This document shows, piece by piece, positions 1 to 6,737 of a DNA stretch of 15,906 bases. The notes under the pieces are model-generated. The model did not search any database. It had not been told where the DNA came from and saw only the letters and a program-made list of their open reading frames with translations. How positions within the stretch are numbered: position 1 is the stretch's first letter; the number at the start of each line of letters is the position of its first letter. The DNA is from Planctomycetota bacterium (GTDB lineage: Bacteria; Planctomycetota; UBA1135; UBA2386). The stretch lies in NCBI GenBank assembly GCA_016793305.1, contig JAEUHU010000138.1, positions 1-15,906 of the forward strand, written 5' to 3'. The position numbers and the translations under genes are program-made.

Positions 1-564
1 AAGGCGATGCGCGAGCGCTCGGGCATGTTCGCCGGCGACCCCGCCGAACTGCGGCAGCGCTACCAGCGCGGCATCCAGGCCGTGCCGCGCACGATCGCCT
101 TGTGCCAGAAGCCGCTGCTCGCCGCGATCAACGGCCCGGCGATCGGGGCCGGCCTCGACCTCGCCTGCATGTGCGACCTGCGGCTCGCCGCGCGCACCGC
201 CCAGCTCGGCTCGACGTTCGTGCGGGTCGGCCTCGTGCCCGGCGACGGCGGTGCCTACTTCCTGGCGCGCGTGGTCGGCTTCCCGCGCGCGCTCGAGCTG
301 ATGCTGACCGGCCGGGTCGTCGACGCCGACGAAGCGCTGCGCCTGGGCCTCGTGCACGAAGTGACCGCACCCGACCAGCTGCTGCCGCGCGCCCACGAAC
401 TGGCGCGGCAGATCGCCGCCCACCCGCCGATGGCCGTGCAGCTGACCAAACGCGCCGCCTACGCGAGCTGGCAGCTCGACCAGGCGCAGGCCCTCGAGCT
501 CGCGGCGACCTACCAAGGCATCGTGCAGAACCTGCCCGACCACGCGCGGGCGATCGGCTCGTGA
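1..564 (+). CDS. Crotonase-family protein (enoyl-CoA hydratase/isomerase-like), 5' end outside the window
   Basis: The frame is open from base 1, so the N-terminus lies upstream. The visible 187 residues cover the crotonase core. This includes the oxyanion-hole helix (KPLLAAINGPAIGAGLDLA), the CMCDLRLAA strand, the GLVPGDGG turn and the C-terminal helices that normally form the trimer. Family members act on acyl-CoA thioesters in the cytoplasm, for example in beta-oxidation or side-chain catabolism. Aligned by eye with rat mitochondrial enoyl-CoA hydratase, Glu144 is replaced by Asp (bases 157-159) and Glu164 by Phe (bases 217-219), so simple hydration by the standard two-glutamate mechanism is doubtful. 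The Asp matches the position of the first acidic residue of dienoyl-CoA isomerases. The stop TGA overlaps the GTG start of the next gene (GTGA), suggesting an operon. Family assignment is firm; the substrate is unknown. Confidence 0.9.
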   Translation, partial: KAMRERSGMFAGDPAELRQRYQRGIQAVPRTIALCQKPLLAAINGPAIGAGLDLACMCDLRLAARTAQLGSTFVRVGLVPGDGGAYFLARVVGFPRALELMLTGRVVDADEALRLGLVHEVTAPDQLLPRAHELARQIAAHPPMAVQLTKRAAYASWQLDQAQALELAATYQGIVQNLPDHARAIGS

Positions 565-1199
565 CGCCATCGCGCACGGTGCACTGCACCGACGCACTGC
601 CGTGGCTGGCAGCGAACCCGCTGCCGAGCGGCTGCTCGCTGCTGACCTCGCTGCCCGACGTGGCCGAGTTCCGCCATCGGGATCCCGCCCGCTGGCAGCC
701 GTGGTTCGTCGCCGCGGCGGAACTCGTCGTGCGCAGCGCCCCACGCGACGGTTGCGCGGTCTTCTACCAGACCGACGTCAAGCGCAACGGCGCCTGGGTC
801 GACAAGGGCTTCCTCGTCCAGCAGGCTGCCCACACCGCCGGCGCCCGGCTGCTGTGGCACAAGATCGTCTGCCGCGCTCCGGCCGGCCAGGCGACGTTCG
901 CGCGGCCAGGCTTTGCACACCTGCTGTGCTTCGCCTTCGAACGCACCGATCCGGTCGAACACGCCACCGCCGACGTGCTGCCCGAACTCGGCGCGATGAG
1001 CTGGCCGCGCGCGATGGGCCGCTCCGCCCTCGAGTTCGTGGTGCCGTGGCTGCGCGACCGCGCCGGCTGCACCACGCTGGTCGATCCGTTCTGCGGCAAG
1101 GGCACGGCCCTCGCGGCCGCCAACCACTTCGGCCTGCACGCGATCGGCGTCGAAGTGAACCCAGGGCGCGCCGAGGCCGCGCGCACGCTCGCCTGGTGA
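561..1199 (+). CDS. Small SAM-dependent methyltransferase, permuted (beta-class-like) with TSLPD motif
   Basis: Encodes 212 residues. The GTG start at 561 overlaps the upstream stop and places the conserved part (HCTDALPWLAANP) right at the N-terminus; the frame is open further upstream, but only as a shadow of the crotonase gene. The order of motifs is circularly permuted, as in beta-class DNA methyltransferases. A motif-IV-like TSLPD lies at 29-33 and the SAM-binding motif I DPFCGKGT at 175-182, followed by GLHAIGVEVNP. Between them are FYQTDVKRNGAWVDKGFL (about 68-85) and LLWHKIVCR (97-105). From memory this pattern defines a conserved bacterial family annotated only as SAM-dependent methyltransferase. 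The catalytic DPPY/NPPY of DNA and RNA amino-methylases is absent, so the acceptor could be DNA, RNA, protein or a small molecule. There is no target-recognition domain and no restriction partner nearby. The methyltransferase fold is confident; the substrate is not. Confidence 0.8.
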   Translation: MTPSRTVHCTDALPWLAANPLPSGCSLLTSLPDVAEFRHRDPARWQPWFVAAAELVVRSAPRDGCAVFYQTDVKRNGAWVDKGFLVQQAAHTAGARLLWHKIVCRAPAGQATFARPGFAHLLCFAFERTDPVEHATADVLPELGAMSWPRAMGRSALEFVVPWLRDRAGCTTLVDPFCGKGTALAAANHFGLHAIGVEVNPGRAEAARTLAW

Positions 1200-1240
1200 A
1201 CGGCTTGCCGCCGCCACCGCGCGAGGCCACGCTTCTCGCC

Positions 1241-1588
1241 ATGCGAGTCGTTCCGAACGTGTGGCTGTCGATGCTGCTGTCCGTGCTGGCGGCAGGCTGC
1301 GAACACCTGCCGCCGCCGCGCGCCCTGCCGGGCACGATCCACCTGCTCGGCTCGTTCGAGGCGCCAGGCGGCCGCACCGAGTTCGCCGCCGACCTGCGCC
1401 GGAAGGGCTACCGCGTCGCCGCCGATCTCGACGACAGCGTCGACACCGTGGTGGTCGGCCGACCGCCGCAGCAGGCGGACGGCGCGTCGTACGTGCCGCT
1501 CGACGAGATCCCGGAGTACCAGCGTGCGGTGCGCCGCGGCCTGCGGCTGCTGTCGCCGCAGGAAGCGATCGCGCTGCCGCGCCGGTAG
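1241..1588 (+). CDS. Small lipoprotein with a BRCT-like mature domain
   Basis: Encodes 115 residues. Residues 1-20 form a lipoprotein signal peptide ending in the lipobox LAAGC, with Cys20 the predicted lipid-anchored residue, so the product should be exported and membrane-attached. The mature part (about 31-112) follows the BRCT pattern. It starts with a beta strand GTIHLLGSF, then an Arg-containing helix (GRTEFAADLRRKG), YRVAADLDDSVDTVVVG resembling the V...V....TDYLVVG stretch of NAD-dependent ligase BRCT domains, and a final YQRAVRRGLRLLSPQEAIAL resembling K...A...G..I....F. BRCT domains are normally intracellular DNA-damage or ligase modules, so a lipid anchor is unexpected. An alternative GTG start at 1196 overlaps the upstream stop and would add 15 residues; I prefer ATG 1241 because it gives a normal-length signal peptide. 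No function is known. Eight bases separate it from the next lipoprotein gene. Confidence 0.7.
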   Translation: MRVVPNVWLSMLLSVLAAGCEHLPPPRALPGTIHLLGSFEAPGGRTEFAADLRRKGYRVAADLDDSVDTVVVGRPPQQADGASYVPLDEIPEYQRAVRRGLRLLSPQEAIALPRR

Positions 1589-1596
1589 GCCCACCG

Positions 1597-2460
1597 ATGC
1601 GCCACCGCCCCCGCCGGACCGCCCGGCTCGCCCTGCTCCCGACAGCCCTCGCCGCCTGCACCTCGATGCCGCCTGCTCCCGCACCGCCCGAGGCGTTCGT
1701 CGTGCTGTCGTGGAACGTGCGCTACGGCAACGCCCGCGACGGCGCCGACAGCTGGCCGCGGCGCCGCGACCAGCTGGCCGAGGCCCTCGTCGCCGCGGCC
1801 CCGCACGTGCTCGGCGTGCAGGAGGCCCTGCACGACCAGCTGACGTTCCTCGACGCGCGACTGCCCCACCACCAGCGCTTCGGCGAAGGGCGCGACGGCG
1901 GCGAACGCGGCGAGCACACGGCCCTCTACGTCGACACGACCCGGTTCGAGGTGACGGCGTCGGGCACGTTCTGGCTGAGCCCCACGCCCGACGTCCCGGG
2001 CTCGGTCGGCTGGGACGCGGCGCTGACGCGGATCTGCACCTGGGCGTCGCTGCGCGACCGCACCAGCGCCCGCACGCTCACCGTCTGGAACGTGCACTTC
2101 GACCACCGCGGTGCGGAGGCCCGCCGTCGCTCGGCCGAGCTCGTCGCCCGGCGCCTGCAGGCGACGCCGGGGCCGCACGTCGTGCTCGGCGACTGCAACG
2201 CCGGCGAAGGCTCACCGCCGCTCGCCGCCCTGCACACCGCCGGCCTGCGCGACACGTTCCGCGACCTGCATTCCAAGGCGCGCGACGTCGGCACGTTCCA
2301 CGGCTTCCGCGGTGGCACCGACGGCGACAAGATCGACTACGTGCTGGCCGACCACGGGCTCGTCACCGAGCACGCCGCGATCCTGTCGGCACCCGGCGCG
2401 AACGGTCGCTGGCCGAGCGACCACCACGGCGTCGGCGCGACCCTGCGTTGGTGCCGTTGA
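1597..2460 (+). CDS. Endonuclease/exonuclease/phosphatase-family lipoprotein
   Basis: Encodes 287 residues with a short basic N-terminus, a hydrophobic stretch and the lipobox LAAC (Cys21), so it is predicted to be a lipoprotein. The rest is a complete EEP (DNase I-like) metal-dependent phosphoesterase domain. Visible catalytic motifs in order are SWNVRYGN (Asn40), GVQEAL (Glu76), NVHFDHR (His167), GDCNAG (Asp199 and Asn201), KIDYVLAD (Asp247) and SDHHGV (Asp275-His276). Every expected metal and catalytic residue is present, so it should be active. Family members cleave DNA or RNA, sphingomyelin, inositol phosphates or other phosphodiesters; length and motif spacing fit the bacterial 'metal-dependent hydrolase' subgroup rather than exonuclease III. 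The start is ATG 1597, the only one that gives a proper signal peptide. It follows the BRCT-like lipoprotein gene by 8 bases. Location outside the cytoplasm suggests scavenging or turnover of extracellular nucleic acid or phospholipid head groups (inference). Confidence 0.9.
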   Translation: MRHRPRRTARLALLPTALAACTSMPPAPAPPEAFVVLSWNVRYGNARDGADSWPRRRDQLAEALVAAAPHVLGVQEALHDQLTFLDARLPHHQRFGEGRDGGERGEHTALYVDTTRFEVTASGTFWLSPTPDVPGSVGWDAALTRICTWASLRDRTSARTLTVWNVHFDHRGAEARRRSAELVARRLQATPGPHVVLGDCNAGEGSPPLAALHTAGLRDTFRDLHSKARDVGTFHGFRGGTDGDKIDYVLADHGLVTEHAAILSAPGANGRWPSDHHGVGATLRWCR

Positions 2461-2476
2461 AGCGGCACGCGCAACG
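2446..2476. terminator. Hairpin at convergent gene junction, possible bidirectional terminator
   Basis: A stem of 11 pairs (CGTTG then GTGCCG, pairing with CGGCAC and CAACG) has a 6-base loop TTGAAG and a 3-base bulge GCG on the right arm. It overlaps the stop codon of the EEP gene and lies just before the convergent rpiA stop. There is no T-run on either side, so this is a candidate only. Confidence 0.35.
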
Positions 2477-2479
2477 GCG

Positions 2480-3163
2480 TCAGGGCAGGATCCGCACCTG
2501 GCCGGCCTTGTTCGCGATCACCACGCGACCGGCCATGCCGACGAACAGGCCGTGGTCGACGACGCCGACCAGCCCGTCGAGCGTGCGCGCCAGGGCCGCC
2601 GGATCGGGAATGCCGTCGTACTGGCAATCGAGGATCCAGTTGCCGTTGTCGGTGACCACCGGCTTGCCGTCGCGGTCGCGCCGCCTGGGCTTGCAGCCGG
2701 TCGCGGCGACCCGCCGCTCGGCATGGCGCCAGCCGAACGGCAGCACCTCGACCGGCACCTGGAACACCTTGCCGAGCACCGGCACGAGCTTCGACTCGTC
2801 GACGATGACGATCAGCTCCCTGGCCGCGGCGGCGACGATGCGTTCGCGCACGTGTGCGGCCCCGCCGCCCTTGATCAGGTTCTTCTTCGGGTCGACCTCG
2901 TCGGCACCGTCGATCGCCAGGTCGAGCTGGTCGACGTCGTCGAGCGTCAGCAGCGGCACCCCGGCGGCGCGGGCCAACGTGGCCGTGCCTTCGCTGGTCG
3001 GCACGCCGCGCACCTGCAGGCCGTCCTTCGCGATGCGCTGCGCCAGCCGTTCGATCACGAACGCGAACGTCGAGCCGCTGCCGAGCCCGATCGTCTTGCC
3101 GGAAGGAACCAGATCGGCCGCCGCGTAGGCCGCGGCGCGCTTGGCGACGTTCGGATCGTTCAT
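2480..3163 (-). CDS. rpiA: Ribose-5-phosphate isomerase A
   Basis: Encodes 227 residues, the usual RpiA length. It interconverts ribose 5-phosphate and ribulose 5-phosphate in the non-oxidative pentose phosphate pathway, in the cytoplasm. Diagnostic motifs are GLGSGSTFAFVIE (phosphate-binding loop, 26-38), IDGADEVDP (84-92), LIKGGGAAHVRE (96-107) and VDESKLVPVLG. The catalytic set corresponding to E. coli Asp81, Asp84, Lys94 and Glu103 is all present, here Asp85, Asp88, Lys98 and Glu107, with identical spacing. The VVTDNGNWILD motif near the C-terminus is also typical. I chose ATG 3163 (MNDPNVAKRAAA) over an upstream start 9 codons away because RpiA proteins begin close to this helix; no clear Shine-Dalgarno is seen. 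It lies 61 bases after the upstream secreted-protein gene, so it could be read from the same transcript or alone. Confidence 0.97.
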   Translation of the reverse strand: MNDPNVAKRAAAYAAADLVPSGKTIGLGSGSTFAFVIERLAQRIAKDGLQVRGVPTSEGTATLARAAGVPLLTLDDVDQLDLAIDGADEVDPKKNLIKGGGAAHVRERIVAAAARELIVIVDESKLVPVLGKVFQVPVEVLPFGWRHAERRVAATGCKPRRRDRDGKPVVTDNGNWILDCQYDGIPDPAALARTLDGLVGVVDHGLFVGMAGRVVIANKAGQVRILP

Positions 3164-3224
3164 CCGGCAGAAGCTAGCCGGCCCGCCCACGGATCAAAGA
3201 GGCGCTTCTGCGCAGCCGGGCCCG

Positions 3225-4949
3225 CTACTTCGCCTTCTCGACGTAGAACGCCAACGTGCTGTCGCAGGCGTTGCCGTTCGGGATCAGCGGCATCTGCTGG
3301 AAGCCGCCGTCGCGGTGCTTGCTCACCGTGACCAGCACGCGCCGGTCGCCAGTACCGGTCACGACGCGGCCGATGCCCACGGCGCAGCAGGTGAACTCGT
3401 AGGGGATCGGCTGCTTCGGCTTCACCAGCACGACGTCGCCGTCGAGCGTGAACGTGCCGCCGTGCTTGGTCGACCCGCTCGAGTTGCCGAGCTGCGGGTT
3501 CACCGCGTAGTAGCCGAACGAGTAGTCGTAGGTGCCGTCCTGCCGCAGCGCGAACGAGCCCGAGGCCGCCGACACCGCGACGCCGGCGAAGCCGCCGGTG
3601 ACGGTGCTGTAGTAGCTGCCACCGAACGCACTGCTCGACTCCTCCCACTCGCCGAGCAGGTCCGAGGCGGCGAAGTAGCCACCGGACGGATACGGCGGCT
3701 TGCCGGCCTTGGGCTGCACCGATTCGAGCACCTTGCCGAGCGGGAACGCCAGCGCCTGCAGGGCCGCACTCTCCTTGAACGTGTCCATGCCGAGCCCCGG
3801 ATCGCGCGGCTCGACGACCGCGACGATCGGCTGGAAGCGGCCGGCCCCGAGGTCGACCAGCCACAGCGCTCCATAGGTGTCCGGGTTGCCGTGCGTCTGC
3901 GGCTTGTTCGGCCGGCGATGGAAGCGCCCCATGTAGAGCACCACCAGCTGGCTCGGCAGACGGCCGCGGTAGTGCACGAACGTCTCGCCGGGCTCGAACG
4001 CCGCGAACTGCTCGCGCCAGACCCGCTCGAACAGGGCGGTCGGCCCTTCGGTCGCGGTCTGCACCGGCAGGAAGCCGATCGCCGCCTGGTGCTGCGCCTC
4101 GCTCGAGGCCTGGGGCCGGCCGTCGCGCTCGACGTCGCGCAGCGTCGCGCGGTAGATCGTCGAGCCGTTCTGGTCTTCGCGCGTGAACCCGGCGGGAGCC
4201 GCCCAGCTGACGCCCTCGATCGCCGGCCCGGAGCTCGGCAGCTGACCGCTGGCCGATGGCGCGGCACCGCTCGGCGCTGGCTTGCCCGCGGCCGGCTGCT
4301 TGCCCGGCTTCCAACGCAGGCCGCGCGGCCCGACCTCGAGGTCGGCGACCGGTGCTCCGACCAGGCCCGCGAGCGCTTGCCCCGCCGCCTGCCGCAGGGC
4401 CTGCTTCTGGGCCGGAGCCTCGGTCACCTCGAGCATCGCCGCGAAGAACGTCACGGTGCCGACGCACAGCTCCCAGCAGCGCTGCTTGTCGCTGTCGCGC
4501 ATCGCGCCGACTTCGGGACAGACCAGTGCCTGCACGACCTGCGCGTGCACCGCGTCGGTGTGCTGCTCGGACAGTTCGTCACCGGTCGCGACCTGCCACA
4601 GCTGCGTCACGAACAACGCCGTGGCGACGCCGACGTCCTTGTCGGCCCGTTCGGCCGCGAGCGCCTCGCGCATCGCCTTGGCCCCCTCCTCGAGCACCTG
4701 CAGCACCGCTTCCTGCGGCAGCTCGTCGGTGGCGAGCTCCTTCGCGAGCTCGGGGAACAGCACCCAGCGCCGACGCGGTGCGAACGCGAGTTCCGGGCGC
4801 AGCAGCGCCGCCTTGTCGAGTTCCCCCTCGGGCGCCTGCACCTGGGTCAGGGTCGACAGTCGCGTGCGCCAAGGGGTGTCGCCTTGGGCCGAGGCAGCGC
4901 CGGCGAGGACGAGCAGGGCGGAGAGCGTCAGGAGGCGGAGCATGTACAT
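3225..4949 (-). CDS. Secreted protein of unknown function with helical N-terminal and lipocalin-like C-terminal regions
   Basis: Encodes 574 residues (572 if the second ATG, at 4943, is used). Residues 1-21 are a classical signal peptide ending ASA-Q. Residues about 25-200 are mostly helical; the part around ELSEQHTDAVHAQVV and DSDKQRCWELC recalls a helical domain of secreted proteins that I believe is catalogued as DUF6683, but I am unsure. A Pro/Ala/Gly/Ser linker (about 214-240) is followed by a mixed region. A C-terminal beta-rich part (about 430-574) has LLGEWEESS, then GSFALRQDGTYDYSFGYY and GGTFTLDGDVVLVK. That layout is typical of lipocalin-like beta-barrel 'GxW...DGTY' domains. Cysteines near the C-terminus (CC at 521-522 and Cys562) may form disulfides. 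It sits 39 bases after the SGNH hydrolase gene in the same direction, so a role in the cell envelope is likely. The exact function is unrecognised. Confidence 0.8.
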   Translation of the reverse strand: MYMLRLLTLSALLVLAGAASAQGDTPWRTRLSTLTQVQAPEGELDKAALLRPELAFAPRRRWVLFPELAKELATDELPQEAVLQVLEEGAKAMREALAAERADKDVGVATALFVTQLWQVATGDELSEQHTDAVHAQVVQALVCPEVGAMRDSDKQRCWELCVGTVTFFAAMLEVTEAPAQKQALRQAAGQALAGLVGAPVADLEVGPRGLRWKPGKQPAAGKPAPSGAAPSASGQLPSSGPAIEGVSWAAPAGFTREDQNGSTIYRATLRDVERDGRPQASSEAQHQAAIGFLPVQTATEGPTALFERVWREQFAAFEPGETFVHYRGRLPSQLVVLYMGRFHRRPNKPQTHGNPDTYGALWLVDLGAGRFQPIVAVVEPRDPGLGMDTFKESAALQALAFPLGKVLESVQPKAGKPPYPSGGYFAASDLLGEWEESSSAFGGSYYSTVTGGFAGVAVSAASGSFALRQDGTYDYSFGYYAVNPQLGNSSGSTKHGGTFTLDGDVVLVKPKQPIPYEFTCCAVGIGRVVTGTGDRRVLVTVSKHRDGGFQQMPLIPNGNACDSTLAFYVEKAK

Positions 4950-4988
4950 GGAGGGAGCAGCGGCAGGCGTGCGCGAACCACACGCGGG

Positions 4989-6686
4989 TCAGTTGGCGAG
5001 CGACACCGACAGGGCTTGGCTCAGCGCCCCGAACGATCGGTCCTCCGGATCGAACAGCGCAACCTGGACGAAGACCGGAGCGGCCGCCCCCACGAGTTCG
5101 GGGGGCACCACACACTCGACGGTGAACGTGCCGAAGGCGCCCGCCACCCCGAGGGTGCGGGGCAACGGCAGCGCCGTCAGGTCGAGCGGCTCCGGCAGGC
5201 CGGCCATGGCCGCCGCGTCGAGGTGGAACGGCCCGATCGGCGTCGCCCGCGGCGAGCTGGCGAGCACCGGCGCCAGCCAGACCGCGACGTGCGCCTCGAC
5301 CGACGCGCGGCCGGTGACCCGGAGGCGCAGGTCGGTGCCGCGCACCAGTTCGGCGCGCACCGGGAACGGTTCGGCGGTACCGACGGTCAGTTCGCCAGCG
5401 TCGACGAGACCGTTCGCGGTCTGCAGGCACACCCGATGTCGGCCCGGTGGGACGATGCGCTGCACCTGCACGTCGAGCCGATCCCGCTCGATGCGCACCT
5501 CGGGCTGCCAGCGGTCGCCGACGAACACCCGATCGAAGGCGCCCGGCGCCCCGAGCCCCTGGCCGTGCAGCCGCACGGTCGTCGGCGTGAGCACCGGCAC
5601 CACGGCTGGCTCGATGCGATCCACCAGCACCGCCGCGGCCGGCCGAGCCGGCAACGGACGCAGCGTCCTCTGCACCAGCGGAGCGAGCGCCTCGGCGAGC
5701 AGCTGGTAGCCGCGCCGGGTCGGATGCACCCAGTCGAGGAACAGGGGTTCACCCGCGTGGGCGGCGAACAGCGCGTCGCCGTCGACCATCGGCACCTGCT
5801 CGGCGGTGGCCAGTTGCAGCAGGCAGTCCCGGTACTCGGCGCCGATCGGGTGCACGGTGCGGGTCGACGCGGGCACCGGCGGCACCACCAGGATCGGCGC
5901 ACTGCCGAGCGCGCGCGCCGCGGCGAGCATCGCCAGCACGTTGGCGCGGAACTGCGGCAACGCCACGCGGCGGCCCCGCGGTGCCCGGCCGGCCCGGAAC
6001 TCCTCGCGCAGGAACGTGAACTCCTCGGCGTCGGGCTCGCTCAGCCGATCGACCAGCATGTGGAGCCGGAGGCTGCGGCTCGCGCGCCGGGCCCGTTCCA
6101 GATCGTCGTGGGGCACGGCCGGCAGGTAGTCGTTCCACGCGCCGAGGTAGAAGATCGTCACGTCCGGCGCGAGCTCGCCCAGGTGGCGCTCGACCAGCAC
6201 GCGGCTCTGGTGCGTCGAGTAGCCGGGGAACCCGACCAGGAACGCGTCGACGCAGCGGTCCGGCAGCGCGTTCTGCAGCTGCCGCTCGAGCTGCACGCCG
6301 TAGGCCGAGTCGTAGGCGACGCCCAACCCGTAGGTGCAGGAGTCGCCGATGCACGCGATGCGGAGGTCGCGTGGTCCCTTGGCGCGTTCGGGCCAGGGGC
6401 CCCGCAGGCCGTGCCGGTTCACCAGCGCCGACTTCGGCATCTGGCCGGGCACGATCCGCCAGAACAACTCCGGGTCGGTGACCGCATTGCTGCCCGGCGC
6501 GAACACCTGGTCGAGCTCGCCGTCGGGGCGGACGAAGTGGAAGTCGGCGGCCGATGCCGGCAGGTCGAGCACCCGCAACGCGAGCTCGGCGGTGCCGAGA
6601 CAGAAGACCGTGGTCACGGCCGCGAGCGACCAGCGGGCACCAGCACCGAGGCGGCGTGGCACGTTCCCTCGGCGAGTGCTAGTCAC
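4989..6686 (-). CDS. Membrane-anchored SGNH/GDSL hydrolase with IPT/TIG-like and C-terminal beta modules
   Basis: Encodes 565 residues. A basic N-terminus and one hydrophobic helix (about 18-40) anchor the protein, with the rest outside. The SGNH hydrolase domain (about 70-340) shows block I GDSCTYG (nucleophile Ser116), a GYST block II (155-158), GAWNDY block III (Asn185) and the DWVHP dyad (Asp318, His321). The preceding NRHGLRGPWPE and RIACIGDS context is typical of exported SGNH esterases or acetyltransferases that act on polysaccharides or lipids. Residues about 355-437 look like an IPT/TIG immunoglobulin-like domain (VVPVLTPTTVRLHGQGLG, then VPPGRHRVCLQT). A last beta-rich module (about 440-565) ends in VALFDPEDRSFGALSQALSV. 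The gene lies 51 bases after the yfhO-like gene and probably shares its transcript, which suggests acylation or deacylation of a YfhO-made glycan (inference). Confidence 0.88.
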   Translation of the reverse strand: MTSTRRGNVPRRLGAGARWSLAAVTTVFCLGTAELALRVLDLPASAADFHFVRPDGELDQVFAPGSNAVTDPELFWRIVPGQMPKSALVNRHGLRGPWPERAKGPRDLRIACIGDSCTYGLGVAYDSAYGVQLERQLQNALPDRCVDAFLVGFPGYSTHQSRVLVERHLGELAPDVTIFYLGAWNDYLPAVPHDDLERARRASRSLRLHMLVDRLSEPDAEEFTFLREEFRAGRAPRGRRVALPQFRANVLAMLAAARALGSAPILVVPPVPASTRTVHPIGAEYRDCLLQLATAEQVPMVDGDALFAAHAGEPLFLDWVHPTRRGYQLLAEALAPLVQRTLRPLPARPAAAVLVDRIEPAVVPVLTPTTVRLHGQGLGAPGAFDRVFVGDRWQPEVRIERDRLDVQVQRIVPPGRHRVCLQTANGLVDAGELTVGTAEPFPVRAELVRGTDLRLRVTGRASVEAHVAVWLAPVLASSPRATPIGPFHLDAAAMAGLPEPLDLTALPLPRTLGVAGAFGTFTVECVVPPELVGAAAPVFVQVALFDPEDRSFGALSQALSVSLAN

Positions 6687-6737
6687 GGCCGCACTATGCG
6701 AAGCCCCATCCGGGCGTGCAAGCGAGGCACGGCGGCG

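Noticed and set aside
561..1199. Restriction-modification system around the methyltransferase.
   Set aside because: There is no endonuclease, specificity subunit or target-recognition domain; the nearby EEP enzyme is a lipoprotein and so on the wrong side of the membrane.
3196..3213. Small hairpin GCGC-TTCT-GCGC with a short CTCTTT run on the minus strand after the secreted lipocalin-like protein gene.
   Set aside because: The stem has only four pairs, too weak for a terminator call.
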